This document shows positions 34,816-43,068 of a stretch of 64,000 nucleotides of DNA, piece by piece. Numbering within the stretch: the stretch's first letter is position 1; every line of letters starts with the position of its first letter. A program made the position numbers and the translations under genes. The notes under the pieces are model-generated. The model ran no database searches. It was not told where the DNA came from and saw nothing but the letters and a program-made list of their open reading frames with translations. This DNA is from Acidiferrimicrobium sp. IK (GTDB lineage: Bacteria > Actinomycetota > Acidimicrobiia > Acidimicrobiales > Palsa-688), in contig NZ_JAIMCB010000001.1 of assembly GCF_025499425.1 (NCBI RefSeq), positions 124,001 through 188,000 on the forward strand, read 5' to 3'.

Positions 34816-36732
34816 ATGTCCAGGTTGAGCCCAAACGAGACCGACGTCACAGCCACGCCGGAGGATGTCGTCGCGTGGGAGCTGATCGAGGCGGCTCCGG
34901 ACGGGATCGTGGTGGTCGACGCCGACGGCTTGATGGCGTACGTCAACCGGCAGATGGAGGGTCTCACCGGCTGCGCTCGCGCCGACCTCCTGGGGCGCCC
35001 TGTGGACCTCCTCGTCCCCGACGCGCACCGTTCCCGCCACCGGTCCCTGGAGCAGCAGTACCGGGCGACGCCCCGGGTGCGGATGATGGGCAGCGGCGCG
35101 ATGCTCGAGCTGCGCCGGGCCGACGGCTCGACGTTGCCGGTGGAGATCAGCCTGGCACCGGTGCGCATCGGCGGGTCGACCATGACCGCGGCGAGCGTCA
35201 GGGACGTCAGCCAGCTGCGCCAAGCCGACCGGGCCCGTCGCCGGCTGCTGCACGTCCTGGACCTCGACCCGGACGCGGTGTTCGTACTCGACGCGGGCAC
35301 CCTGCGCATCGAGTACGCCAACTCCAGCGCGTCCGCGCTCTACGGGTACGTCGGCGACGAGCTGGCGTCGCTCACCCTGTTCGACCTGGTGCCCGGCCTC
35401 AGCGAGGGCGACCGGCGCCGGTGGGTGGCGGCCCGCTTCGACGACGGACCCGAACACCACGGCACCGCGGTCGTGGTCGGGCGGGCCAAAGACGGAGCGG
35501 AGATCCCCTGCGACGAGAAGAGCCAGCTGGTCGTGGACCCCAACGACGGGTCGGCTCGGATGATCGTCGTGCACCGCGACGCGCGCGACCGCCTGGCGGC
35601 CGAGCTGCTTCGCGATCGCAACGACCGGCTCAACAAGCTGGTCACCGAGGTGACCACGGCCGTGCTGTCTGACGCCCCGCCCGCGGACGTGTACCGCCGC
35701 GTCGTCGAACACACCGCCGAACTGCTCGGCGCCGACAACGCCAGCCTCCTCCTGCACGACCCGACAACCGGCGAGTTCGTCGCAGCCGGGGCTCACGGCC
35801 CGGCCGCGACGGGCTACGTCACCGGCGAGCGGCAGTTGGACCAGGCCCGGTTGCGCGGGTGGAAGGCCCAGGACCGTGCGTTCGCGGTGCCCAAGGCGGT
35901 AGACCCCCTCCCCGCTGCCGGCGAAGCCAGCCCAGGGGTCGGCCCAGGGGTCGGCCCAGGGGTCGTGGCCCCCTTCCCCGGTCCGCAACCGGTCAGGGGG
36001 CTGCTCACCGCCTTCCGGTCGCCGGGCGGCGAACCCTTCGGCCCGAGCGACGTCGAACTGCTGGAGCGGCTCGCCAACCAGGCGGCGACCGTGGTCGAGC
36101 TTGGCCACGCCCGGGCCGCCGGCCACCGGGTCGCGCTCCTCGAGGACCGCCAGCGCATCGCCCGGGACCTCCACGACACCATCATCCAAGACGTCCTCGG
36201 TGTCGGCATGCAGCTCAACCGGGAGTCGGTCGGCGCCGAGCCTGCCGCCAAGGCCAGGATCGACGAGCTGGTCGACCGCCTCGATGCGGTCGTGCGCCAC
36301 CTGCGCACCGTCGTGTTCGAGGCCCGCCAGCAACCGGTGGCCGGCAGCGTCACCGACACCGTGCTGGCGACGCTGGCCGAGGCGGCCAGAGCCCTCGGGT
36401 ATGTCCCGCAGCTGTCGGTCGAAGGGCACCTCGACGGTCTCGACGTCGAGGTGGTCGCCCACCTGGTGCCGGCGCTGCGCGAAGGGCTGTCCAACGTGGC
36501 CCGCCACGCCGCGGCCTCCTCGACGGTGGTCGCCATAGCGGTCGACGACGAAGAGGTGACCGTGGTGCTAGAAGACGACGGCCGGGGAATGGGACCCGGT
36601 ACCCCCGCCGGCACAGGAGTGCACAACCTGCAGCAGCGGGCCGCGCTGCTGGCCGGGCGGTGCAGCTTCGAGCCCCGGCCCGGCGGCGGTACCCGGATGA
36701 CGTGGACGGCGAGGACCTCCGTCACCCGCTAG
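34816..36732 (+). CDS. Sensor histidine kinase, PAS-PAS-GAF-HisKA_3
   Basis: A 638-residue soluble kinase. PAS-1 spans about 15-135 (ELIEAAPDGIVVVDADGLMAYVN, NGV-type end), PAS-2 about 140-260 (LDLDPDAVFVLDAGTLRIEYAN), GAF about 270-430, then ARDLHDTIIQDVLGVGMQL with His453 and a HATPase domain (LREGLSNVARHA, EDDGRGMG, GTGVHNLQQRAALL). The GAF lacks the HPPM motif of the DosS type, so its ligand differs. A Val-Gly-Pro-Gly linker comes from a threefold 12-bp repeat at 35931-35965. ATG 34816 is preferred; GTG 34771 in frame has no ribosome site. It probably signals to the neighbouring receiver and perhaps to the DosR-like regulator. Confidence 0.88.
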   Translation: MSRLSPNETDVTATPEDVVAWELIEAAPDGIVVVDADGLMAYVNRQMEGLTGCARADLLGRPVDLLVPDAHRSRHRSLEQQYRATPRVRMMGSGAMLELRRADGSTLPVEISLAPVRIGGSTMTAASVRDVSQLRQADRARRRLLHVLDLDPDAVFVLDAGTLRIEYANSSASALYGYVGDELASLTLFDLVPGLSEGDRRRWVAARFDDGPEHHGTAVVVGRAKDGAEIPCDEKSQLVVDPNDGSARMIVVHRDARDRLAAELLRDRNDRLNKLVTEVTTAVLSDAPPADVYRRVVEHTAELLGADNASLLLHDPTTGEFVAAGAHGPAATGYVTGERQLDQARLRGWKAQDRAFAVPKAVDPLPAAGEASPGVGPGVGPGVVAPFPGPQPVRGLLTAFRSPGGEPFGPSDVELLERLANQAATVVELGHARAAGHRVALLEDRQRIARDLHDTIIQDVLGVGMQLNRESVGAEPAAKARIDELVDRLDAVVRHLRTVVFEARQQPVAGSVTDTVLATLAEAARALGYVPQLSVEGHLDGLDVEVVAHLVPALREGLSNVARHAAASSTVVAIAVDDEEVTVVLEDDGRGMGPGTPAGTGVHNLQQRAALLAGRCSFEPRPGGGTRMTWTARTSVTR

Positions 36733-36746
36733 AACGGCGAAGCCGC

Positions 36747-37583
36747 TCAGGAGACGGTGACCAGGACCTGGCTGCGCTCGGCGGCGACGCTGGTCAAGCG
36801 CAGGGCCCGCAACACCTGGATGACCCGCCAGCCCAGGTCCCATCGCCGGCTGATCTGGGCCAGCTGCGGGTGCAGGTGGTGGGTGAGATGCTCCCCCTCA
36901 CCGAAGATCAGAAACGACAGCCGCCCGACGTTCAAGGCGAACCCGGCGCCGGGCGTCGACTCCTTGCCCTTGTGGCAGTCCGAGTTGATCGCACCACCAA
37001 ACCGGAGGACCAGGCCGATGTGCACGGCGAGAGCGACGACGCCGCCGAGCAGGCAGAGGGCCTCGAAGCCAGCGCTGCGATGCCGCCCGAGGATCAGAGG
37101 TACCAGCACCGCCAGCCCCACCGCGTACACGACGCCGGCGGTCACCGCGCCGAGCACCGGACGGTTGAACAGTGTCATGTCCAACCGGTCGAGCGGCCGG
37201 TCGGTGGGCAGCTCGTAGGTGCCGTCCACCACGTCAGGTAGTCGGGCCTCGGCGTGGAAGATCCCGGCCATGTGCCACGCCACCCGGCGGAAGCCGTTGA
37301 TGCCCTCCCGCTGGCTGATCACGATCGGCGAATGAGGATCGTGGCGCACGTCGTCGATCCACGTGTCGACGTAGAGATGGTGCTTGCGGTGCACCCGTCG
37401 CCACTCCCAATGCCGCATGAACGTCGTACTCCAGGTCATCCACCGCCCGAAGGAGTAGACCGGCCCCGGCAGGGTGATGGCGCCGTGGGTGAGTCCCCGG
37501 TGGAGGAAGACGGTGATGGTGATGCCGGCCAGCCCCGCCCCGACGAACCCGACGAGGACGACCGAAACGATGAGGAGGAGCAC
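36747..37583 (-). CDS. Acyl-lipid/acyl-CoA fatty-acid desaturase
   Basis: A 278-residue integral-membrane di-iron desaturase. Three histidine boxes are present: HRGLTH (about 29-34), HRKHH (about 65-69) and HLTHHLHP (about 228-235), separated by hydrophobic spans. Such enzymes insert a cis double bond using O2 and two electrons and adjust membrane fluidity. GTG 37583 is the best start, placing the first membrane segment (VLLLIVSVVLVGFVG) at the N-terminus; the longer frame runs through regulatory DNA. A near-consensus DosR-like box is 36 bases upstream. An O2-dependent desaturase under a presumed hypoxia regulator may compensate for low O2. Confidence 0.88.
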   Translation of the reverse strand: MLLLIVSVVLVGFVGAGLAGITITVFLHRGLTHGAITLPGPVYSFGRWMTWSTTFMRHWEWRRVHRKHHLYVDTWIDDVRHDPHSPIVISQREGINGFRRVAWHMAGIFHAEARLPDVVDGTYELPTDRPLDRLDMTLFNRPVLGAVTAGVVYAVGLAVLVPLILGRHRSAGFEALCLLGGVVALAVHIGLVLRFGGAINSDCHKGKESTPGAGFALNVGRLSFLIFGEGEHLTHHLHPQLAQISRRWDLGWRVIQVLRALRLTSVAAERSQVLVTVS

Positions 37584-37618
37584 CCGCCCATTGTCGCCTG
37601 TCCGGCGGCGCGGCCCGA

Positions 37619-37635
37619 AGGGCCGAAGGTCCCGA
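37619..37635 (-). promoter_or_regulatory. DosR-like box 11 (near-consensus)
   Basis: AGGGCCGAAGGTCCCGA, 36 bases upstream of the desaturase start; 24 bases from box 12, giving a two-site divergent promoter. Confidence 0.7.
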
Positions 37636-37659
37636 TATGCCCACCGCGACGTTCGAAAC

Positions 37660-37674
37660 GGGACCTTCGCCCCT
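37660..37674 (+). promoter_or_regulatory. DosR-like box 12
   Basis: GGGACCTTCGCCCCT, 35 bases upstream of the deacetylase start, oriented opposite to box 11. Confidence 0.65.
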
Positions 37675-37708
37675 GGCGTCACCCGCCGAAGCCTGGAAGC
37701 CTCATCGC

Positions 37709-38722
37709 ATGCTGCTGATCGGCGCGCACCCCGAGCTCGATCGCCATGACACCGGCCCTGAGCACCCGGAGAGCCGCGAACGCCTCGACGGGGCGGTCGC
37801 CGCGCTGGACCGCCCAGCGGTGGCCGAGGCCAGCGTCTGCCTCACCCCTCGGAGAGCCACCAACCAAGAGCTGAGCCGCGCCCACGACGAGCGCTACCTC
37901 GACTCCGTCGCCGACTTTTGCGCCGCCGGAGGCGGGCCCCTCGATCCCGACACCGTCTTGAGCAGCGGGTCCTGGACCACCGCGTGCTACACCGCCGGCT
38001 CCGGGCTGGCGGCCGTCGACGCCCTGGCCGCCGGGCAGGGCGACGCCGCGTTTGTGCTCGGCCGCCCGCCGGGCCACCACGCCACCCGCGACAGCGGGAT
38101 GGGCTTCTGCCTGGTCAACAACGTGGCGGTCGCCGCGGCCGCGCTCGCGGAGAGAGGCGAACGAGTAGCGATCGTCGACTGGGACGTCCACCACGGCAAC
38201 GGCACCCAGGACATCTTCTGGGAGCACCCGTCGGTGCTCTACATCTCCATCCACCAGTGGCCCCTCTACCCCGGCAGCGGGCGCTTCGAGGAACGAGGCC
38301 ACGGCCCGGGCGCCGGCACCACCCTCAACCTCCCGCTGCCGCCCCGCTCGTGCGCCCCGGCCTACCTCGGCCTCTTCGACGAGGTCGTCGCCCCCGAGGT
38401 CGAGCGCTTCGCCCCGGACTGGCTGCTCGTCTCCGCCGGCTTCGACGCGCACCGAGACGACCTGCTCGGCAACATGGGGCTCACCGCCGCGGACTTCGCC
38501 GACCTGACCGGGCGGGTCATGGACATGGCGCCCGCCCGCCGCCTCGTGCTGTTCCTCGAAGGCGGCTACAACCCCCACGCGGTGCAGCTGTCTGTCGGCG
38601 CGTGCGCAGCCCGCCTGGTAGGCGAGGACTACCGCCCGGAGCCGGCGTCGTCGGGAGGCGCAGGAACCGACCGCATCGAGCGGTACCGCAGCGGCCTGAC
38701 CAAGGAGGCACCGGCATCATGA
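37709..38722 (+). CDS. Histone-deacetylase-family hydrolase (AcuC/HDAC-like)
   Basis: A 337-residue zinc hydrolase of the HDAC/acetoin-utilisation family, probably removing acetyl from lysine or polyamines. Active-site elements: RPPGHHATRDSGMGFCLVNN (His-His pair), VDWDVHHGNGTQDIFW (Asp and His zinc ligands), SAGFDAHRDDLLG (Asp zinc ligand) and EGGYN near the end. The ATG at 37709 fits the family start MLLIGAHPELDRHDTGPEHPE; the frame opens 24 codons earlier across box 12. The stop overlaps the start of a stress-protein gene (ATGA). With the acetyltransferase at 17226 it may set protein acetylation in the same regulon; inferred. Confidence 0.92.
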   Translation: MLLIGAHPELDRHDTGPEHPESRERLDGAVAALDRPAVAEASVCLTPRRATNQELSRAHDERYLDSVADFCAAGGGPLDPDTVLSSGSWTTACYTAGSGLAAVDALAAGQGDAAFVLGRPPGHHATRDSGMGFCLVNNVAVAAAALAERGERVAIVDWDVHHGNGTQDIFWEHPSVLYISIHQWPLYPGSGRFEERGHGPGAGTTLNLPLPPRSCAPAYLGLFDEVVAPEVERFAPDWLLVSAGFDAHRDDLLGNMGLTAADFADLTGRVMDMAPARRLVLFLEGGYNPHAVQLSVGACAARLVGEDYRPEPASSGGAGTDRIERYRSGLTKEAPAS

Positions 38723-39153
38723 CCCTGAAGATGGAGAGGATCCTCGTCGCCGTCGACGGTTCCGCGAACGGCCAGCGAGCCTTGGACTGGGGCATCTTGC
38801 TGGCCCGCCAGTTCGGCGCCGAGGTCGTCGCGGTCCACGCGGTCGGGTTGCTGACCCACCTCGGCGGCGGTGCCCCCATGCCGAGCCAGGGCCATCGCGA
38901 CGAGATCCGCAAGGCGTTCGAGACCGAATGGTGCCAGTCGCTGGCCGAGGCCGGCGTCCCCCACCGGACGGTTCTGGCCGACGGGGCGCCGGTGCCGGTG
39001 ATACTCGGCACTGCGGAGAACGAGGAGGTCGATGTCATCGTCATCGGCAGCCGCGGCGTCGGAGGCTTCCCTGAGCTGCTCCTCGGCAGCACCAGCCACC
39101 AGGTGGCGGAACACACCCATCGCCCGGTGCTGATCGTGCCCCCGACGAGCTGA
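38719..39153 (+). CDS. Universal stress protein, single domain
   Basis: A 144-residue USP: RILVAVDGSANGQRALDWGILLARQFGAEVVAVHAV at the N side and VIVIGSRGVGGFPELLLGSTSHQVAEHTHRPVLIVPP at the C side, with an intact GxxG...GSTS ATP loop. The start ATG overlaps the deacetylase stop (ATGA) and the GGAGG upstream lies inside the deacetylase frame. Cotranscription with a deacetylase is noteworthy because USPs and their partners are frequent lysine-acetylation targets; any link here is inference. A hairpin follows the stop. Confidence 0.94.
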   Translation: MTLKMERILVAVDGSANGQRALDWGILLARQFGAEVVAVHAVGLLTHLGGGAPMPSQGHRDEIRKAFETEWCQSLAEAGVPHRTVLADGAPVPVILGTAENEEVDVIVIGSRGVGGFPELLLGSTSHQVAEHTHRPVLIVPPTS

Positions 39154-39161
39154 GGACCGCC

Positions 39162-39190
39162 GCGGCGGCCGCCGGCGGGCCGGCCGCCGC
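39162..39190 (+). terminator. Hairpin terminator after the deacetylase-USP unit
   Basis: GCGGCGGCCG (39162-39171) pairs with CGGCCGCCGC (39181-39190), followed by TGGCTTTCCC. It lies nine bases past the stop. Confidence 0.55.
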
Positions 39191-39295
39191 TGGCTTTCCC
39201 CGCTCGACGTCCAGTTGTCCACGGCCCTCAGTGGTCAAGTGGACCTCGAAGCGCCGCCCGCCCCGCCGGGCCCCCGGCCTGCCGGGGCCGAGCGG

Positions 39296-40291
39296 TCAGT
39301 CCCGCCCCGCGAGCGCCGCGACCTGCCCGAGGCGGTTGGCGTAGCCCCACTCGTTGTCATACCAGCCGAACACCTTGACCAACCGGTCCGACGCCATGGT
39401 CAGCTCGGAGTCGAACACGCACGACGCGTCGGCGCCGACGATGTCGGAGGACACCAGCGGCTCGTCGCTGTACTCGATGATGCCCGCCAGCGGTCCGGCC
39501 GCGGCGGCCGCGAAGGCCTGGTTGATCTCCTCGACGGTCACCGGCCTCGACACCAACGCGACCAGGTCGGTGAGCGACCCGTCGGCCACCGGCACCCGCA
39601 CCGCCTTGCCGTCCAGGCGTCCCTTCATGGCAGGGAGGACCAGCCCCGTGGCGCGCGCCGCTCCGGTCGAGGTGGGCACGATGTTGAGCGCGGCGGCCCG
39701 GGCCCGGCGGGGGTCCTTGTGCGGCCCGTCGACCAGGTTTTGGTCGCCGGTGTAGGCGTGGATGGTGGTGATCAGGCCCTGCTCGACCCCGAAGGACTCC
39801 GAGAGCACCTTCATCATCGGGGCCAGGCAGTTGGTGGTGCACGATGCGTTGGAGATCACCTGGTGCCGGCCGGGGTCCAGCTGGTCGTCGTTGACGCCGA
39901 GGACGACGGTCAAGTCGGCGTCGCTGCAGGGGGCTGACACCACGACCCGCTTCACGCCGGGGCGCAGGTGGGCGGCCGCGGCGTCGCGGGTGTGGAAGTG
40001 GCCGGTGGACTCGACCACCACGTCCACGCCGTCCCAGTCGATGGCCGCGGGGTCCTTCTCGCTGCTCCATCGCACCGCCGCCTTGTCCACCTCGAAGCCG
40101 CCGTCGGTCACCACGACCTGGCGGTCGAGGCGGCCGTAGACGGTGTCGCGGCGGAGCAGGCCGACCATCGTCGGCAGCGAGCCCAGCTCGTTGACCGCGA
40201 CCACGTCGATCCCCAGATCCCGTTGCAGGGAGGCGCGCAGCAGCGCCCGTCCCATTCGGCCGAAACCGTTGATGCCAACCCGTACCGTCAT
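39296..40291 (-). CDS. gap: Type I glyceraldehyde-3-phosphate dehydrogenase
   Basis: A 331-residue phosphorylating GAPDH. Rossmann start VRVGINGFGRMGRALLRA, active-site SNASCTTNCLAP with Cys151, His in TTIHAYTGDQ, and WYDNEWGYANRLG at the C-terminus are all intact. It converts glyceraldehyde 3-phosphate, phosphate and NAD to 1,3-bisphosphoglycerate. Residue 35 is Glu where many NAD enzymes have Asp after Asn34 (VAVNELG). It is not accompanied by pgk or tpi, so it may be a second, stress-regulated copy. The ATG at 40291 is preferred over the longer frame. A DosR-like box lies 84 bases upstream. Confidence 0.95.
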   Translation of the reverse strand: MTVRVGINGFGRMGRALLRASLQRDLGIDVVAVNELGSLPTMVGLLRRDTVYGRLDRQVVVTDGGFEVDKAAVRWSSEKDPAAIDWDGVDVVVESTGHFHTRDAAAAHLRPGVKRVVVSAPCSDADLTVVLGVNDDQLDPGRHQVISNASCTTNCLAPMMKVLSESFGVEQGLITTIHAYTGDQNLVDGPHKDPRRARAAALNIVPTSTGAARATGLVLPAMKGRLDGKAVRVPVADGSLTDLVALVSRPVTVEEINQAFAAAAAGPLAGIIEYSDEPLVSSDIVGADASCVFDSELTMASDRLVKVFGWYDNEWGYANRLGQVAALAGRD

Positions 40292-40374
40292 GGTCACGCG
40301 CTCACTTTCCAGAGGAACCCTCTGATCGACTCTTGTCGCCATCAGCGTCCCGCCTGGCGGACCCGTCCGACAGG

Positions 40375-40388
40375 AGGCGAAGGTCCCT
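40375..40388 (-). promoter_or_regulatory. DosR-like box 13
   Basis: AGGCGAAGGTCCCT (minus AGGGACCTTCGCCT), 84 bases upstream of GAPDH. Confidence 0.6.
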
Positions 40389-40435
40389 GGATGTGCGCAG
40401 GTGGCCCTCTCCTCGCCGTCGAGGCCGGGGGGAGG

Positions 40436-41398
40436 TCAGTGGGCCAGGTCGGAGCCGGCCAACGCGCCGGGCTCGCCGAGGGCGTCAGTCCCCGCGTGCT
40501 CGCCGGCATCGACGTGCTCGCCGGAGGGGATGACCGCCAGCGCCGCCTTGCAGTGGTGCAACACGGCGTTGCTGGTCGAGCCCAGCACGTGCTGGCGGAC
40601 GAATCCCTGCCCTCTCGTGCCGACGACGACCAGGTCGGCCTTGCTGGCGAGGCGCAGCAGCACCTCGGCGGCATCACCCTTGCGCAGCCTGGGCTCCACC
40701 CGCTCCCGGTACCGCGGCGGCAGCTCGGCCAGCTCGTGGGCGAGGGCCTCCTTGGCTCGGGCGTGCAGGACCGTCACGTTGTCGTGGGTCGGGGGCAGCA
40801 GCGGCAGCAGGTCGAGGTGGGGGAACGACCACGCGTAGACCGCCTCGGCGGTGGTGTCGCGCCGTTCGGCCTCCTCGGCCGCCCATCGGAGGGCCACCAG
40901 CGACGGGGCCGACCCGTCGACGCCGACCAGGATGCGGCTGGAGGGCCCCAGCGGTGCGGGCGGCTGCCCGTCGATGCTCGGCACGATGATCAGCGGACGC
41001 ACCGGGTTCTGGGCCAGCCCGGCGCTCACCGAGCCGATAACGAGGCGGCGCAGACGGCCGGCGCCTCGCCGGCCGACGACCAGCAGCGACGCGTCGTGGC
41101 GGACCGCCTCGGCGCGCAGCGAGAGCACCGGAGGCGCGACCCGGACGACCCGGTGGACGGTGACGCCGTCGTGAGGGACCCGCCGGACCATGTCCTCGAG
41201 CATCCGTTGGCCCTCCGCCTCCGGCGGCGCCACCACGTTGCCCCACTCGCTCGGCACGAAGACCGGGGCGACGAATACCGCGACGACGTCCACCTTCCGG
41301 CGGGCCGCCTCGTCACACGCCCAGCGCAGCGCAGCCTCGCTCGGCGCCGAGCCGTCGACACCGACAACCACGGCCCCCTTCATGGCGGTCCTTGTCAT
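40436..41398 (-). CDS. Universal stress protein, two tandem USP domains
   Basis: A 320-residue tandem USP. First half: VVVGVDGSAPSEAALRWACDEAARRK and LVVGRRGAGRLRRLVIGSVSAGL; second half: ILVGVDGSAPSLVALRWAAEEAERRD and VVGTRGQGFVRQHVLGSTSNAVL. Both nucleotide loops are intact. A short C-terminal tail is rich in Gly, Glu and His (GEHVDAGEHAGTD). AGGAGGGCG is well placed before the ATG at 41398. Single-gene unit with a near-consensus DosR-like box 58 bases upstream. Overall resemblance to the copies at 11324 and 19587 suggests duplication within the region. Confidence 0.94.
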   Translation of the reverse strand: MTRTAMKGAVVVGVDGSAPSEAALRWACDEAARRKVDVVAVFVAPVFVPSEWGNVVAPPEAEGQRMLEDMVRRVPHDGVTVHRVVRVAPPVLSLRAEAVRHDASLLVVGRRGAGRLRRLVIGSVSAGLAQNPVRPLIIVPSIDGQPPAPLGPSSRILVGVDGSAPSLVALRWAAEEAERRDTTAEAVYAWSFPHLDLLPLLPPTHDNVTVLHARAKEALAHELAELPPRYRERVEPRLRKGDAAEVLLRLASKADLVVVGTRGQGFVRQHVLGSTSNAVLHHCKAALAVIPSGEHVDAGEHAGTDALGEPGALAGSDLAH

Positions 41399-41455
41399 CT
41401 CGCCCTCCTGAGTCGAGTCCTGCTCCATGATCCGTTACCGCCCGCAACCTGCCGG

Positions 41456-41472
41456 AGGGCCGAAGGTCCCCG
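41456..41472. promoter_or_regulatory. DosR-like box 14 (near-consensus)
   Basis: AGGGCCGAAGGTCCCCG, 58 bases upstream of the stress protein at 40436-41398 and 122 bases before the aldose epimerase on the other strand. Confidence 0.7.
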
Positions 41473-41593
41473 CCGGCCCGCTGATCGTCCTGAACCGGCG
41501 AGACCGGCCGATGGCGGGGCCGGCCCGGCGAGACCGGTCGACCGGGCCGGGTGAGCGGCCGGGTCGGGCGCCGGGCTGCGTAGTCTCGGCGGG

Positions 41594-42517
41594 ATGGATC
41601 CACTCGTGCCTTCGGGCCGCCAGGTCGTGCTGGTCCATGGTGACCAGCGTGCCGTCGTCGTCGAGGTCGGAGGCGGGTTGCGCAGCTACGAGGTGGCCGG
41701 TGTGCCGGTCATCGACGGCTACTCCGAGCCCGAGATGTGCTCCGGCGGCCGCGGCCAGCCTCTGCTGCCGTGGCCCAACCGCCTGGCCGACGGCCGCTAC
41801 GACTGGGAGGGGCAGACCCACCAGGTGGCGATCAGCGAGCCGGCGACGGGCACGGCGATCCACGGGCTGGCGCGCTGGTCGGCGTGGCAGGCGGCCGACG
41901 CCGGCACGTCGTGGGCGACGATGGCCCACCGTCTCGCCGCGGAGCCCGGCTACCCGTGGACCCTCGACGTGACCATCACCTACCGCCTGGACGACGACGG
42001 CCTCAGCGTGGCCACCGCCGTGACCAACCGATCGAGCGGGGACGCCCCGTTCGGGATCGGGTTCCACCCGTACCTGCACGCCTTCGGAGGCCTGGTCGAC
42101 GATTGCCGCTTGACGCTGCCCGCGACGCAGGCCTACGACGTCGACGGGCGGGGCTTGCCGACCGGCCGCCACCCCGTCGACAGCGGCCCCGACGACTACC
42201 GCTCCGGGCGGGCGGTCGGCGACCGCCACCTCGACCTGCCGCTCACCGGCCTCACCAGGGACGGCGACGGCCGGGCCCGCGTCGTGCTCCAGGGGCCGGC
42301 CGGGACCGGCCGGCGGGTGACGTTGTGGGTGGACGAGGCGTTCACCCACCTGCAGGTCTACAGCGGCGACACCCTGGGAGACGCCGCCCGGCGCCGGCGG
42401 GGTCTCGCGGTCGAACCGATGACCGGTCCGGCCAACCTGCTGGCGAGCGGGGACGGCCGCCGGATCCTCGAACCGGGCCGGCCGCTCCTCGCAACCTGGG
42501 GCGTGCAAGCCGGCTGA
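41594..42517 (+). CDS. Aldose 1-epimerase (mutarotase) family protein
   Basis: A 307-residue galactose-mutarotase-like protein that interconverts alpha and beta anomers of hexoses. Family features: GQPLLPWPNRLADGRYDW, catalytic His in TAIHGLARW, second His in GIGFHPYLHAF, and Glu in LAVEPMTGPANLL. Length is typical of actinobacterial members. The ATG at 41594 has GGCGGG just upstream. Together with galT at 43069 it suggests galactose use, but no galK or galE is in the window. It is divergent from the stress protein and may be outside the DosR-like regulon. Confidence 0.92.
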   Translation: MDPLVPSGRQVVLVHGDQRAVVVEVGGGLRSYEVAGVPVIDGYSEPEMCSGGRGQPLLPWPNRLADGRYDWEGQTHQVAISEPATGTAIHGLARWSAWQAADAGTSWATMAHRLAAEPGYPWTLDVTITYRLDDDGLSVATAVTNRSSGDAPFGIGFHPYLHAFGGLVDDCRLTLPATQAYDVDGRGLPTGRHPVDSGPDDYRSGRAVGDRHLDLPLTGLTRDGDGRARVVLQGPAGTGRRVTLWVDEAFTHLQVYSGDTLGDAARRRRGLAVEPMTGPANLLASGDGRRILEPGRPLLATWGVQAG

Positions 42518-42688
42518 CCGCTGCCCGGCCGGGCATCCACCACCGGTTCGGGGCTCGCTGGCACACTTCGGGGCATCACCCTCGGGCCGCCACCGCAAAT
42601 TTGTGGTCAACCTTCTGCCGGCAATGCCGATGCATCACTCAACGCCGGTGAAGCGAAGGCCCGCAATGGACAGAGAAGGGAGGCGTTC

Positions 42689-43015
42689 ATGACTATCGCA
42701 GCGCCACCGTCGTTGAAGGTCCGAGAGGACCTCGTCGTTGCCGGGCTTCGCGCTGCTGTGGCCGACGATCACACCAAGCGCTACTTGGTCCTCGCCCTTC
42801 CCGGCCGGACCGGTCCATGCTGGGTGTGCGCCCCGGCCACCGACACCGCGCTCGCAGCGGTGCGCGACGGGCGCACCTCTCCGTGGGCCGTCGTCCACCA
42901 CAGTGCCACCGGCACGGTGGACATCTACCGCACCATGCTCGACGGCTCGCTGCGCGAGTCGGTCGTGCTGTGCGCCAATCTCCCCTTGGGAGACACGCTG
43001 CTTTCTGCGGCATAG
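42689..43015 (+). CDS. Unknown 108-residue protein
   Basis: I do not recognise this protein. It is small, soluble and mixed alpha/beta in look: VREDLVVAGLRAAVADDHTKRYLVLALPG, then WVCAPATDTALAAVRDGRTSPWAVVHHSATGTVDIYRTM. There is no signal peptide. AAGGGAGG is well placed before the ATG at 42689 and codon use matches its neighbours, so it is probably real. Convergent with galT, preceded by a 171-base gap that contains a relatively AT-rich stretch around 42595-42640 but no DosR-like box I can see. Confidence 0.65.
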   Translation: MTIAAPPSLKVREDLVVAGLRAAVADDHTKRYLVLALPGRTGPCWVCAPATDTALAAVRDGRTSPWAVVHHSATGTVDIYRTMLDGSLRESVVLCANLPLGDTLLSAA

Positions 43016-43068
43016 GCAACGGCGCCTGTGCCGCAGAACGCGCCGCGCTGCCCGCGCGGGCGCCGGCG

